Source: CAVXZE01 sp963766175
GTDB lineage: Bacteria > Myxococcota_A > UBA9160 > UBA6930
Direction of reading: 5' to 3'
NCBI GenBank assembly: GCA_963766175.1
Contig: CAVXZE010000010.1
Coordinates: 228,454 to 292,453, forward strand
DNA: 64,000 nucleotides
Shown: positions 51,458 to 59,926 of the stretch, piece by piece
Position numbering within the stretch: position 1 is the first letter of the stretch
How the letters are laid out: every line of letters begins with the position of its first letter
Translations under genes and position numbers: made by a program
Notes under the pieces: model-generated
Seen by the model: only the letters and a program-made list of their open reading frames with translations
Database searches by the model: none
Told to the model about the DNA's origin: nothing

Positions 51458-52447
51458 TCAGACCTCCGGCGAGTCCCAGGGGCCGGGGTTCTTGGCTGCG
51501 GCGGCGAATACACCCCAGGAGCCGCAGCGATCGCAGTCGACATCGTTGCCGTAGCAGCAGAACGGGGTGGTGAAGTGATCTCCCTCGATGTAGAGGGGCA
51601 GCATGGTCTGCATCATCGGGCAGTGGTCCGTGACCAGCTTCGCGGTGGCCGGCCGCATCAGGTCGAGGCTGCGGCTCGAATTCCAGATGAAGCCCGGATA
51701 GCGGCGCTTCAGGTCGAAGACGAGGTCGATGATTCTCTCTCGCTCCTCGTTGCTCTCCCAGGCTCTGGGCGAGACCTCGCCAGCGCGGGGCACGTAGAAG
51801 CTGAAGGTCAGGCCAGGGGCCTTGGTCGGAAGCAGCTCGCGCACCAGCTCCTCGAGATGATCCTGGTTCTCCCGGTGCGCCACGCACTGGACCACGACGT
51901 CGGAGCGGAAATCGCCTGGGATCGCCGCAATCGTCTTCATGACCATGTCGAAGACGCCCGCCCCGCGCACCGCATCGTTCACCTCCCGGGGGCCGTCCAG
52001 GGAGATGACGTAGGTGATGTCGGGTCCGAAGTCCTTGAGCGGAACCGTTCCGTTGGTGGTGATGTGGTTGCGGTGGAAGAGAGAGATGCCCTTCTCGACC
52101 GTGCGCCAGCGAAGCATCGGTTCTCCGCCCATCCACATCATGAAGCGTATTCCGTGCCGGTCGCGGAGTCGCTGCAGCTCGGAAAGGACGCGCTCGGGCT
52201 TCATCTCGCCTCCGGGCTGATTCGGGTTCCCTTCCCGGAAGACGAAGCAGTGTTTGCAGCGGAGGTTGCAGTGGTTGGTGACGTTTACCATGGCGCCCGG
52301 ATAGAGGGGCGGCGGCTCCATCGTGAGCCGCCGGGATCCCAGCGATGCCGGGTGCGAACCCGGGAGGGTGGAGGATCGGGGGCCGCTGGGCGGCCTGGGA
52401 GCAGTGAAGTCCACCTGCTGAATATAGCGATGATTCGGCTCCGGCAT
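51458..52447 (-). CDS. Radical SAM protein with cysteine-rich C-terminus (SPASM-like)
   Basis: The 329-residue protein has CNLRCKHC (Cx3Cx2C, binds the SAM-coordinating [4Fe-4S] cluster), FMMWMGGEPMLRW and HITTNGTVPL typical of AdoMet radical enzymes, and VISLDGPREVNDAVRG. The C-terminal CPMMQTMLPLY then FCCYGNDVDCDRCGSWG supplies extra cysteines as in SPASM/twitch domains that bind auxiliary clusters. Such enzymes often modify peptides or activate partner enzymes. Start ATG 52447 is used; ATG 52321 (MEPPPLYPG) lies right before the core domain and could be the true start. No small precursor peptide is obvious next to it, so the substrate is unknown. Confidence 0.85.
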   Translation of the reverse strand: MPEPNHRYIQQVDFTAPRPPSGPRSSTLPGSHPASLGSRRLTMEPPPLYPGAMVNVTNHCNLRCKHCFVFREGNPNQPGGEMKPERVLSELQRLRDRHGIRFMMWMGGEPMLRWRTVEKGISLFHRNHITTNGTVPLKDFGPDITYVISLDGPREVNDAVRGAGVFDMVMKTIAAIPGDFRSDVVVQCVAHRENQDHLEELVRELLPTKAPGLTFSFYVPRAGEVSPRAWESNEERERIIDLVFDLKRRYPGFIWNSSRSLDLMRPATAKLVTDHCPMMQTMLPLYIEGDHFTTPFCCYGNDVDCDRCGSWGVFAAAAKNPGPWDSPEV

Positions 52448-52522
52448 GCGCCCTCGGCTCCCAGAGCCCGTCGGACTCCGGGAACGGGTATGCTCGGGAG
52501 CATCCGGAAGGGAGGCTGCAGA

Positions 52523-53356
52523 ATGCCGGCGGAAGACGTCCTGTACGAGGTGGACGGCCCCATCGCTCTGGTGACACTGAACCGTCCGAAGTACCGCAAC
52601 GCGCAGAGCTGGCCGCTACTCGATGCGCTCGACGATGCGCTGGACCGCGCCATGCGCGACGGTGCGGTCCGTGTCGTGCTGGTGCGCGGAGCGGGGGAGC
52701 ACTTCTCCTCGGGGCACGATCTGGGGACACCCGAGCAGCGGGCTGACTGGGAGGCACGGGAGATCCCCGAGGGCGGAATCGAGTTCTACGAGGCGTTTCG
52801 CAAATACAACCTCGACTACACGTTGAAATGGCGAAACCTCCCCAAGCCCACCATCGCCCTGGTGCAGGGCTACTGCATCTTCGGCGGCTGGATGATCGCC
52901 GCGGCCATGGACCTGGTGTTCGCCTCTCCTGACGCGCGCTTCCTCGCCGGGCTGGTCGAATACTTCTCGCTTCCCTGGGACATCCACCCGCGCAAGGCGA
53001 AGGAGCTGGCGTTCGAGAGCCGCTTCATCGACGCCGAGGAGGCGCGGGAGCTGGGCTTCGTGAACCGCATCTACCCGGCGGCCGATCTGGAGCGGGAGAC
53101 GCTGGCCTACGCGCGTCGCGTTTCCGAGAACGGTCGCAGGGCGCTGCGCGTCTCGAAGCTGGCGATCAACAAGGCCCAGGACATCCAGGGCTACAGTGCG
53201 GCGATGGAGGCAGCCTTCGCCGACTACCTGGTAATGGCCCAGTCCGGCGGCGGCGCCTTCCCCCGCGAGGGCGAGCGCCGCCTCGGTGCCGTCGACCTGG
53301 CCCTGCGCGGCCTGCGCGGTGAGCGGCCGGGGCTCGAAGAGGGCGAGCCTCGTTGA
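52523..53356 (+). CDS. Enoyl-CoA hydratase/isomerase-family protein
   Basis: The 277-residue protein is a crotonase. It begins VDGPIALVTLNRPKYRNAQS, has GAGEHFSSGHDLG in the oxyanion region, VQGYCIFGGWMIAAAMDLVF (second oxyanion loop) and RFIDAEEARELGFVNRIY. The classical catalytic Glu positions are not clear, so it could be a hydratase, isomerase or related enzyme. GGAAGGGAGG precedes ATG 52523. It is convergent with the MDR oxidoreductase, sharing only a five-base gap. It is one of two enoyl-CoA-hydratase-like genes in the window and fits the acyl-CoA catabolic theme of its right third. Confidence 0.9.
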   Translation: MPAEDVLYEVDGPIALVTLNRPKYRNAQSWPLLDALDDALDRAMRDGAVRVVLVRGAGEHFSSGHDLGTPEQRADWEAREIPEGGIEFYEAFRKYNLDYTLKWRNLPKPTIALVQGYCIFGGWMIAAAMDLVFASPDARFLAGLVEYFSLPWDIHPRKAKELAFESRFIDAEEARELGFVNRIYPAADLERETLAYARRVSENGRRALRVSKLAINKAQDIQGYSAAMEAAFADYLVMAQSGGGAFPREGERRLGAVDLALRGLRGERPGLEEGEPR

Positions 53357-53361
53357 AGTGG

Positions 53362-54390
53362 CTACTCGGGCTCTGCGATCTTGACCAGCTGCTTGCCGAG
53401 ATTCTCTCCGCGAAGTAGACCGATGAAGGCGCGGGGTGCGTTCTCGAGTCCCTTCGCGATGCTCTCGCGGTACACTAGCCTTCCCTGCTCGATCCAGCCT
53501 GAGAGGGTGGTGATCGCTTCCGGGTATTCCTGGATCCACTCGCCCACCAGGAAGAAGCGGTGGGTGGGAGGCGGATCCAGTGCTCCCAGGACCTCCAGCG
53601 GGCTTCTCACCTCGCTTCGGGATCGGGCGTTGTAGGCGGAGATGAAGCCGCAGACCGGGACGCGCGATCCCCGATTGAGCAGAGGCACGACCGCATCGAG
53701 AACCGCGCCGCCGACATTCTCGAAGTAGACGTCGATTCCGTCGGGACAGGCCGCCCGCAGATCCTCCTCCAGGTTTCCGGCCTTGTAGTCGACGCAGGCG
53801 TCGAATCCGAGCTCGTCGACGACGTGGTCGCACTTCGCCTTGCCCCCCGCGATCCCGACGGCGCGACAGCCCTCGATCTTGGCGATCTGGCCGACCACGG
53901 ATCCGACCGCGCCGGCTGCCGCGGAGACCACCACGGTCTCGCCGGCCTTGGGCTGGCCGATCCGCAAGAGACCGAAATAGGCGGTGAAGCCGGGCATCCC
54001 GAGCACTCCGATGGCGGTCGAGATGGGCGCCAGCCGGGGATCCACCTTGGCCAGACGATCGTCACCCAGGCGACCGATGGCGAACTCCTGCCAGCCGTGA
54101 TTGCCGGAAACGATGTCACCCGCCTCGTACTCGGGGATCCTGGAAGCGACGACTTGGCTCACGGTTCCGCCGATCATCAACCCGCCCAGCCGTACGGGGG
54201 GCGCATAGGACTTCGCATCGTTCATGCGGCCCCGCATGTAGGGATCCAGCGATAGCCACAGCGTCTTCAGCAACATCTCGCCCTCGCCGGGATCCGCGAT
54301 CGTCGTCGTGACCAGCTCGAAGTCGTCTTCTACGGGCTCGCCCACCGGGCGGCGGCGGAGCACGATCTGTCGGTTCTGTCTCTGGGTCAT
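53362..54390 (-). CDS. NADP-dependent MDR oxidoreductase (CurA/PTGR-like)
   Basis: The 342-residue protein is a zinc-free MDR enzyme of the CurA/prostaglandin-reductase branch. It has RPVGEPVEDDFELVTTTIAD at the start, WLSLDPYMRGRMNDAKSYAP, MIGGTVSQVVASRIPEYEAG, GMPGFTAYFGLLRIGQPKAG and the nucleotide loop VSAAAGAVGSVVGQIAKIEG. These enzymes reduce alpha,beta-unsaturated ketones with NADPH. The PPIase gene starts upstream and ends 11 bases before this gene, so both are in one leftward unit. Likely detoxification or lipid/ketone metabolism. Confidence 0.92.
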   Translation of the reverse strand: MTQRQNRQIVLRRRPVGEPVEDDFELVTTTIADPGEGEMLLKTLWLSLDPYMRGRMNDAKSYAPPVRLGGLMIGGTVSQVVASRIPEYEAGDIVSGNHGWQEFAIGRLGDDRLAKVDPRLAPISTAIGVLGMPGFTAYFGLLRIGQPKAGETVVVSAAAGAVGSVVGQIAKIEGCRAVGIAGGKAKCDHVVDELGFDACVDYKAGNLEEDLRAACPDGIDVYFENVGGAVLDAVVPLLNRGSRVPVCGFISAYNARSRSEVRSPLEVLGALDPPPTHRFFLVGEWIQEYPEAITTLSGWIEQGRLVYRESIAKGLENAPRAFIGLLRGENLGKQLVKIAEPE

Positions 54391-54400
54391 GTGGATCTCC

Positions 54401-55339
54401 TCAGGGTGCAGCGATTCTCACCTGGTAGCGATCGCGAAGCTCCTTGATGGCTCTCTGGAGCGCCTTCTCGCCCCGCTCGGCCAGGAGGGCGTAGCGGACC
54501 TCGTTGCGCACCGCACCGAGGGGGAGGGGCGCTCCGGGCGTCCGCTCGCGAACCCAGACCAGATGGAGCCCGTAGGAAGAGGGGAGCGGACCTTCCCAGC
54601 TTCCCGGACGGAGATCCATCACGCGTCCGGCAAATTCGGGGCCGAACAGCTTCGCCAGCTCCCTTTCGGAGCGGAGTGCCCCGTTGCCGGACGCGAGGAA
54701 AGGATCGCCCAGCCTGTCCCGGAACTCCGGTCCACTCCCCTCTCTCTGGAGCCTGGCGAGAAGCACTCGGGCATCTGCCGCGGCCGAGCTGCCTCGCCTC
54801 GCCGGGTCGACGAAGACGTGGGAGAAGCTCACACGGGGTGGCGACGAGAAGCGCTCGGGGTGCCGCGCGAGATACGACAGTAGCTCGGCTTCGGTGGGCT
54901 CGTCCGCCTTGGCGCGGGCTTCGATGGCGAGGCGCATCCTCTGGATCAAGCGCCGACGGACCACCAGGTCGCTGCGCTCCATGCCGAGGCTGAGTGCTTC
55001 CTGGAAGAGCGCCTCCGGACTCCTCTCGTCTTCCGGGTTCAGGAAGCGCATGTTTCGCACCAGACGCCGTCGGACGACCTCATCCCGCCCGGCGAGCCCG
55101 AGAGCGAGGGCCTCGCGGTAGAGCATCTCCTCGGCAGCCTCGGCGTCGACGAGCGCGCGGAGCTCCGCCTGGTCGGGTAGCCGCCCCATGCTGGCCAGCG
55201 CTGTCCGCCGGATGACGGCGAGCTGATCGGAAGAGATCTCGATCAGGGTCGGCTCCGGATCTTCGTCCCGATCGAGGAGCCAGCGGTCGGCGGCGAAGAT
55301 CAACGCGCCGAGCAGGAGGAACTGAAGGAACGGGCGCAT
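54401..55339 (-). CDS. PpiC-type peptidyl-prolyl isomerase, membrane-anchored
   Basis: The 312-residue protein has an N-terminal signal-anchor (FLQFLLLGALIFAADRWLL). A SurA-like helical N-domain (about 45-170) follows, with ALVDAEAAEEMLYREALALG and RLVRNMRFLNPED. A PpiC/parvulin domain lies near 175-300 (HPERFSSPPRVSFSHVFVDP, GDPFLASGNGALRSERELAK, GPLPSSYGLHLVWVRERTPG). These chaperones fold exported proteins. ATG 55339 (MRPFLQFL) is preferred because it puts the anchor at the N-terminus; GTG/ATG further upstream to 55396 is possible. Divergent from the molybdoenzyme gene; the MDR gene follows in the same unit. Confidence 0.85.
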   Translation of the reverse strand: MRPFLQFLLLGALIFAADRWLLDRDEDPEPTLIEISSDQLAVIRRTALASMGRLPDQAELRALVDAEAAEEMLYREALALGLAGRDEVVRRRLVRNMRFLNPEDERSPEALFQEALSLGMERSDLVVRRRLIQRMRLAIEARAKADEPTEAELLSYLARHPERFSSPPRVSFSHVFVDPARRGSSAAADARVLLARLQREGSGPEFRDRLGDPFLASGNGALRSERELAKLFGPEFAGRVMDLRPGSWEGPLPSSYGLHLVWVRERTPGAPLPLGAVRNEVRYALLAERGEKALQRAIKELRDRYQVRIAAP

Positions 55340-55536
55340 GGAAGATCGCTGCTCCGATCTGGCGAGAGGCAAGAACGCAAAGAACGTCCTCGCCAATGCA
55401 GCATTCTAGAGAATCGGACGCCCCCGTGGGGAGACTTCTCCGTAGCCTACCCATGAATCCGTATGACGATCCTCATATCACCCCCCTCCCGGATGTTGCA
55501 CAAATAGAGACGGAAGCTTGTGGAAGGAGATCGAGG

Positions 55537-58401
55537 GTGGCAGCGATTCGTGGCGACTGGGCGGACAGGTACCGTGAGAAGTGGAGCTGGGACTCGGTGA
55601 CGTGGGGGACCCACGCGGTGGATTGCTACCCCGGGGGCTGTCCCTTCCGGGTCTACACCAAGAACGGGAAGATCGTCCGCGAGGAGCAGTCCGGCAGCCA
55701 CCATCCGATCGAAGAGGGCATTCCGGACATGAACCCGATGGGCTGCCAGAAGGGGGCCTGCTGGAGCCACTGCCACTACTCGCCGGACCGGGTCACCAAG
55801 CCCCTGAAGCGGGTCGGCGAGCGCGGTGAGGGCAAGTTCGAGGAGGTCTCCTGGGACCAGGCACTCACCGAGATTGCGGACGGCATCCTCGACGCCATCG
55901 AGGACCAGGGTCCGGAGTCGGTCATCACACCGCTGACGCCGGAGCTCGGAGCGCAGGGCGCGCGTGCCTGGACCGGCTTCATCGGCACGCCGATGACGGA
56001 CGGCGATGCGGAGTTTCAGGACTTCAGCCCCGGATACCACCTGACCTGGGGGCTCTACAACCCCGTCTCCACCATGGACGACTGGTTCCTGGCCGACCTC
56101 ACCCTGATCTGGCACGCGAATCCGGTCTACACCAACATCCACTGGTACCACTACGTGGCCGAGTCCCGATACAACGGCGGCGAAGTGGTGACGATCGCGC
56201 CGGACTACAGCCCTTCGGCGATACACGCCGACTACCACCTGCCGGTGCGGATCGGCACCGACGCGGCCCTGGCGCTGGCGATGTGCAAGGTGATCATCGA
56301 CGGCGATCTGTACGACAAGCAGTTCGTGCAGGAACAGACCGACATGCCGTTGCTGGTCCGCAAGGACACCGGGCGCTTCCTGCGCGGCAACGAGGTCTAC
56401 CAGGGGGACCGCGAAGACCAGTTCTTCTGGTGGGACACCTCTTCCAACACGCTGACGGCAGCGCCGCGGCACACGTTGGCTTCGGCGGACGTCGATCCGG
56501 CTCTCGAAGGCAGCTACTCGGTGGTGCTGGCGGACTGGAGCACGGTGGAGGTGGAGCCGGTCTTCGCCCGGCTCCGCCGCCACCTGGAGGACTACACGCC
56601 GGAGAAGGCCGGTGAGATCTGCCAGCTCCACCCGGACAACATTCGCCGGCTGGCCCGCAAGGTGGCGACGCGGAAGACCAAGATCTTCATCGGCTGGAAC
56701 TCGGGCAAGTACTACCACGGCGACCTGATGGAGCGGTCGATGGCGCTCTTGCTGGGGCTCACCGGCAACTGGGGCAAGAAGGGCACCGGCACCCGCTCCT
56801 GGGCGATCATGGGAATGGACGGCGAGATGATGATGCCCGCCAAAGAGGGCAGAGGGCAGGAGGCGGCCCAGAAGACGATCGCGGGCATGATCGCCATGCG
56901 GCGTCTGGTGGGATCCACCGACCCGACCATGACCAAGGAGATGATCCAGAACCGCATGCTCGAGATGGTGACCGAGATGGGTGAGCTCGGCGCCCCGGTT
57001 CCGCCCGCCTTCCTCTGGTACTACCAGATGGGGTACAAGGAGCGCTGGAACGACCCCGAGAACAACGACCCCACCATGAAGCGGTCCTTCGACGAGTACG
57101 TCACCGAGGCGATCGAGAAGGGTTGGTGGGGTACCAGCTACTCGAAGGCGTATCAGACCATCGAGCCGCGGGTGCTGTTCGAGGCCGGTGGCAACTACCT
57201 CCGACGCAATCGCGGTGGTCAAAAGCTTCTGCTCGAGCACTTCTGGCCCAAGCTGACACTGGTGGTGTCGGTCGACTACCGCATCACCACCACCGGGCTC
57301 TACTCCGACTACATCCTCCCGGCGGCGCAGCATTATGAGAAGATCGGTCACGCCATGCTCTCGGTGCACCATCTCAACTGGGTGCTGACGGACCACGCGA
57401 CCCCACCGCTAGGTGAGGCCAAGCCGGACATCGAGATCTCGATGGCGCTTCTGGCCGCGCTGGAGCGCCGTGCGGCAGCCCGGGGGTTGGAGAAGTTCAC
57501 GGACTACAAGGGGCTCACCCACGAGCTGGTGGGCATGCGCGACCGCTTGACGCTGAACGGTACCGTCACGGACGAGGAGACGTACTGGGACGAGGCGCTC
57601 CAGGACACCGCGACCTACGGGCTCCTGCCCGAAGGCGCGAACCTCGCGACCCTGCGCGAGAAGGGCCACGTGCGCTTCACCAACTGGGGAATGGTGGGCC
57701 ACGGACAGTCGCAGGGCTCGACGATCAAGCCCGACGAGGTCCACAACCCGCTGCGCTGGCACACCGAGGACAAGCTTCCCTACGACACGTTGGTGCGCCG
57801 GGCTCAGTACTACATCGACCACGAGTGGTTCCTGGAGGCCGGCGAGGAGCTGCCGACCCACAAGGAGCCGACCAACGTGGGCGGGGGGCAGCGGCGCTTC
57901 CTGATGACCAGCGGCCACAATCGCTGGAGCATCCACTCGATGAACATGACCAACAACATCATCCAGAACACTCATCGCGGTGAGCCCTTCGTCTTCATCA
58001 ACGATCGGGACGCCGCCGATCTCGGCATCGGCAACGGCGACAGGGTGAGGCTGGTGAGCAACGAGGGCGATTCCATCAACGAGGCGAAGATCTCGCCCGC
58101 GGTCCGTCCCGGCCAGGTGATTCTCTACAACGGCTTCGAGCCCTACCAGCACGAGAACTGGTACAGCCAGGCGGATCTGGAGGCAGGTCACGTGAAGCAC
58201 CTGGGCTTCGCCGGTGGCTACGGCCACCTCAAGTTCCGGCTCTTCTCCTGGCAGCCGATCCCGGCCGACCGGGCCGTGCACGTGAGACATCGAGAAGGTT
58301 CCCTAGACGCTCTTCTCAGCAGCCGGTCGAGTTTCTGGTGTCGGGTTGCCGGGCGGAGGTCCGCAACCGGGGCTCCAGCCATTCGCTACATTGGCCCGTA
58401 A
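55537..58401 (+). CDS. Type II DMSO-reductase-family molybdoenzyme alpha subunit (EbdA/steroid-dehydrogenase-like)
   Basis: The protein of about 954 residues resembles ethylbenzene dehydrogenase and steroid C25-dehydrogenase alpha subunits. From GTG 55537 it shows H26-x3-C30-x4-C35 and a fourth Cys near 70 in NPMGCQKGACWSH (Fe-S cluster FS0), PLKRVGERGEGKFEEVSWDQ, QDFSPGYH where the Mo-ligand Asp is expected, EDYTPEKAGEICQ, YHGDLMERS, GNWGKKGTGT and SGHNRWSIHSMNMTN. Known members hydroxylate hydrocarbons or steroids with water, or reduce oxyanions. The GTG start follows AAGGAGA; ATG 55453 upstream is possible, yet neither gives a Tat leader, so the enzyme may stay in the cytoplasm. A one-base loss near 58290 could replace the natural end (a DIEKVP-like stop) with a spurious tail. 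Chaperone and beta subunit lie on the facing strand. Confidence 0.85.
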   Translation: MAAIRGDWADRYREKWSWDSVTWGTHAVDCYPGGCPFRVYTKNGKIVREEQSGSHHPIEEGIPDMNPMGCQKGACWSHCHYSPDRVTKPLKRVGERGEGKFEEVSWDQALTEIADGILDAIEDQGPESVITPLTPELGAQGARAWTGFIGTPMTDGDAEFQDFSPGYHLTWGLYNPVSTMDDWFLADLTLIWHANPVYTNIHWYHYVAESRYNGGEVVTIAPDYSPSAIHADYHLPVRIGTDAALALAMCKVIIDGDLYDKQFVQEQTDMPLLVRKDTGRFLRGNEVYQGDREDQFFWWDTSSNTLTAAPRHTLASADVDPALEGSYSVVLADWSTVEVEPVFARLRRHLEDYTPEKAGEICQLHPDNIRRLARKVATRKTKIFIGWNSGKYYHGDLMERSMALLLGLTGNWGKKGTGTRSWAIMGMDGEMMMPAKEGRGQEAAQKTIAGMIAMRRLVGSTDPTMTKEMIQNRMLEMVTEMGELGAPVPPAFLWYYQMGYKERWNDPENNDPTMKRSFDEYVTEAIEKGWWGTSYSKAYQTIEPRVLFEAGGNYLRRNRGGQKLLLEHFWPKLTLVVSVDYRITTTGLYSDYILPAAQHYEKIGHAMLSVHHLNWVLTDHATPPLGEAKPDIEISMALLAALERRAAARGLEKFTDYKGLTHELVGMRDRLTLNGTVTDEETYWDEALQDTATYGLLPEGANLATLREKGHVRFTNWGMVGHGQSQGSTIKPDEVHNPLRWHTEDKLPYDTLVRRAQYYIDHEWFLEAGEELPTHKEPTNVGGGQRRFLMTSGHNRWSIHSMNMTNNIIQNTHRGEPFVFINDRDAADLGIGNGDRVRLVSNEGDSINEAKISPAVRPGQVILYNGFEPYQHENWYSQADLEAGHVKHLGFAGGYGHLKFRLFSWQPIPADRAVHVRHREGSLDALLSSRSSFWCRVAGRRSATGAPAIRYIGP

Positions 58402-58416
58402 GCGGAGGCGGGAGAG

Positions 58417-59055
58417 ATGTACTCAGGAATCATGCGCGGGACCTTCGAGGTCACGCGAGTGGAGCGGAAGCCCGACCTGCTCACCTACGAGGTCGAGCTC
58501 AGCGAGGAGCTGGCCGAGGGACTGGGGCCAGGGGCGAGCGTTTCGATCGACGGCGTCTGCCAGACGGTGGTGGCGCGGTCGGGCAATCGCGTGACCTTCG
58601 ACGCCATCCAGGAGACCCTCGACCTCACCACCCTGGACTCCCTCGAGCTCGGCGCCGGAGTCGCCGTCGAGCGCAGCACCCGGGTGGGCGACGAGATCGG
58701 CGGGCACGACGTCGCCGGTCATGTGATCGGGACCGGGGAGATCGTCAAGGTGCACCACGAGGGCGATGTCTGCGACATCCGCATCCGCGTTCCGAAGGAA
58801 TGGATGAACTACATCTTCAAGAAGGGCTTCATTGCCGTCGACGGTGCGAGCATGACCGTGGGTGAGATCGACCGCGAGGGAGGCTTCGAGCTTCACCTGA
58901 TTCCCGAGACCCTGCGCCTCACCAACCTCGGCAGGAAGGCGCCGGGCGACCGGGTCAACATCGAGCTCGACGCCCGGACCGTGGCCATCGTCGACACCGT
59001 CGAGCGCGTCGTCGAGGAGCGCTTCGCGCGCGAGCAGAACGCGGGAAGCGGCTAG
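58417..59055 (+). CDS. ribE: Riboflavin synthase alpha subunit
   Basis: The 212-residue protein has two tandem lumazine-binding repeats: the first begins MYSGIMRGTFEV and has GASVSIDGVCQTVV, the second has GHDVAGHVIGTGEIV and KGFIAVDGASMTVG, with ETLRLTNLGRK near the end. It condenses two 6,7-dimethyl-8-ribityllumazine molecules to riboflavin. The start MYSGI differs from the usual MFTGI, and other rib genes are not nearby. It lies 15 bases after the molybdoenzyme frame on the same strand, suggesting co-expression, perhaps to supply flavin for the many flavoproteins encoded here. Confidence 0.88.
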   Translation: MYSGIMRGTFEVTRVERKPDLLTYEVELSEELAEGLGPGASVSIDGVCQTVVARSGNRVTFDAIQETLDLTTLDSLELGAGVAVERSTRVGDEIGGHDVAGHVIGTGEIVKVHHEGDVCDIRIRVPKEWMNYIFKKGFIAVDGASMTVGEIDREGGFELHLIPETLRLTNLGRKAPGDRVNIELDARTVAIVDTVERVVEERFAREQNAGSG

Positions 59056-59057
59056 AG

Positions 59058-59851
59058 CTAGCGCCCTTTGAAGACGGGATCTCGTCGCTCGAGGAGAGCC
59101 CGGATCCCCTCGCGCGCATCTTCGGTCTCGAGCGTGCGCGACTGGGCGTGCGCCTCGAGCTCCGCGGCGCGGCGAGGATCCCAGTCGATGCCGCGATAGA
59201 CGGAGCGCTTGGTCCAGCGCACCGCCAGTGGCGCGCAGCCGGCGATTTCGCGCGCCAGCTCCCGGGCCTTCTCCAGGACCTGCTCCGCATCGACGGCGTA
59301 GTTGGCGAGACCCAGCTCGGCGGCCTCGGCGCCGCTGATGATCCGTCCGGTCAGCAGCAGCTCCGTCGCGCGGGGTAGCCCGAGCAGGCGCGGGAGAATG
59401 TAGGTCGTTGCCATGCCGGGGTGCAGACCCAGCCGCACGAAGTTGGCGCCGTAGCGGGCCTCGCGATTGGCCACGCGGAGGTCGCAGACGACGGCGAGCC
59501 CCAGGCCACCGCCGATGGCGTGTCCCTGCATGGCGGCGATCGTGGGCACCTCGATCTCGAGCAGCGAAAGGAAGGGGCTGTAGATCTCGAAGGTGCGTTC
59601 GTTGGGTGCCCGAACCGCGCAGTATCGACTTCCTGCTGTGCCTGGCTCTTGAAGTCGGCACCCGCGCAGAAGCTTCTTCCGCGCCCCGTGATGATGACGC
59701 AACGCAGCTCCTCCTCTGCTCGGGCTCGCGCCACCGCCTCCCGCAGTCCTTCCAGCACGTCCTGCGTCATGCTGTTTCGGTTCTCGGGCCGATTGAGCGT
59801 GATCTCGGCGATCTGGTGGTCGGATTCGTAGAGGACGGCCGGTTCGGTCAT
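59058..59851 (-). pseudogene. Enoyl-CoA hydratase, split by one frameshift
   Basis: The N-terminal part from ATG 59851 has ALVLYESDHQ-like entry, IAEITLNRPENRNSMTQDVL and CVIITGRGRSFCAGADFKSQ (oxyanion loop). It loses frame near 59605-59625. The remainder in the other frame gives IYSPFLSLLEIEVPTIAAMQ, GHAIGGGLGLAVVCDLR, GRIISGAEAAELGLANY and RTLETEDAREGIRALLERRD, a complete crotonase C-terminus ending at 59058. Joined, the two parts make a normal 264-residue protein with family Glu/Asp positions. The single indel may be a sequence error. It follows the TorD gene on the same strand after a palindrome, and would hydrate enoyl-CoA in the acyl-CoA pathway. Confidence 0.78.
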
Positions 59852-59874
59852 GAGAGTCTCCTGTGGAGGCCATC

Positions 59875-59911
59875 GTACGGGGACGTCGTTGAACCTTAGA
59901 CGTCCCCGTAC
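59875..59911. repeat. Perfect 13-bp inverted repeat (REP-like or transcript stem-loop)
   Basis: GTACGGGGACGTC (59875-59887) is followed after GTTGAACCTTA by its exact reverse complement GACGTCCCCGTAC (59899-59911). It lies in the 75-base gap between the TorD-like gene and the enoyl-CoA hydratase gene, both leftward. The strong stem with an 11-base loop could be a transcript-processing or attenuation hairpin, or a REP-type element. No second copy was noticed in the window. Confidence 0.75.
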
Positions 59912-59926
59912 CTTCGGATCGAATGA

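Noticed and set aside
55453..55536. ATG 55453 as the start of the molybdoenzyme alpha subunit
   Set aside because: GTG 55537 has a better ribosome site (AAGGAGA) and begins right before the conserved start; kept only as an alternative.
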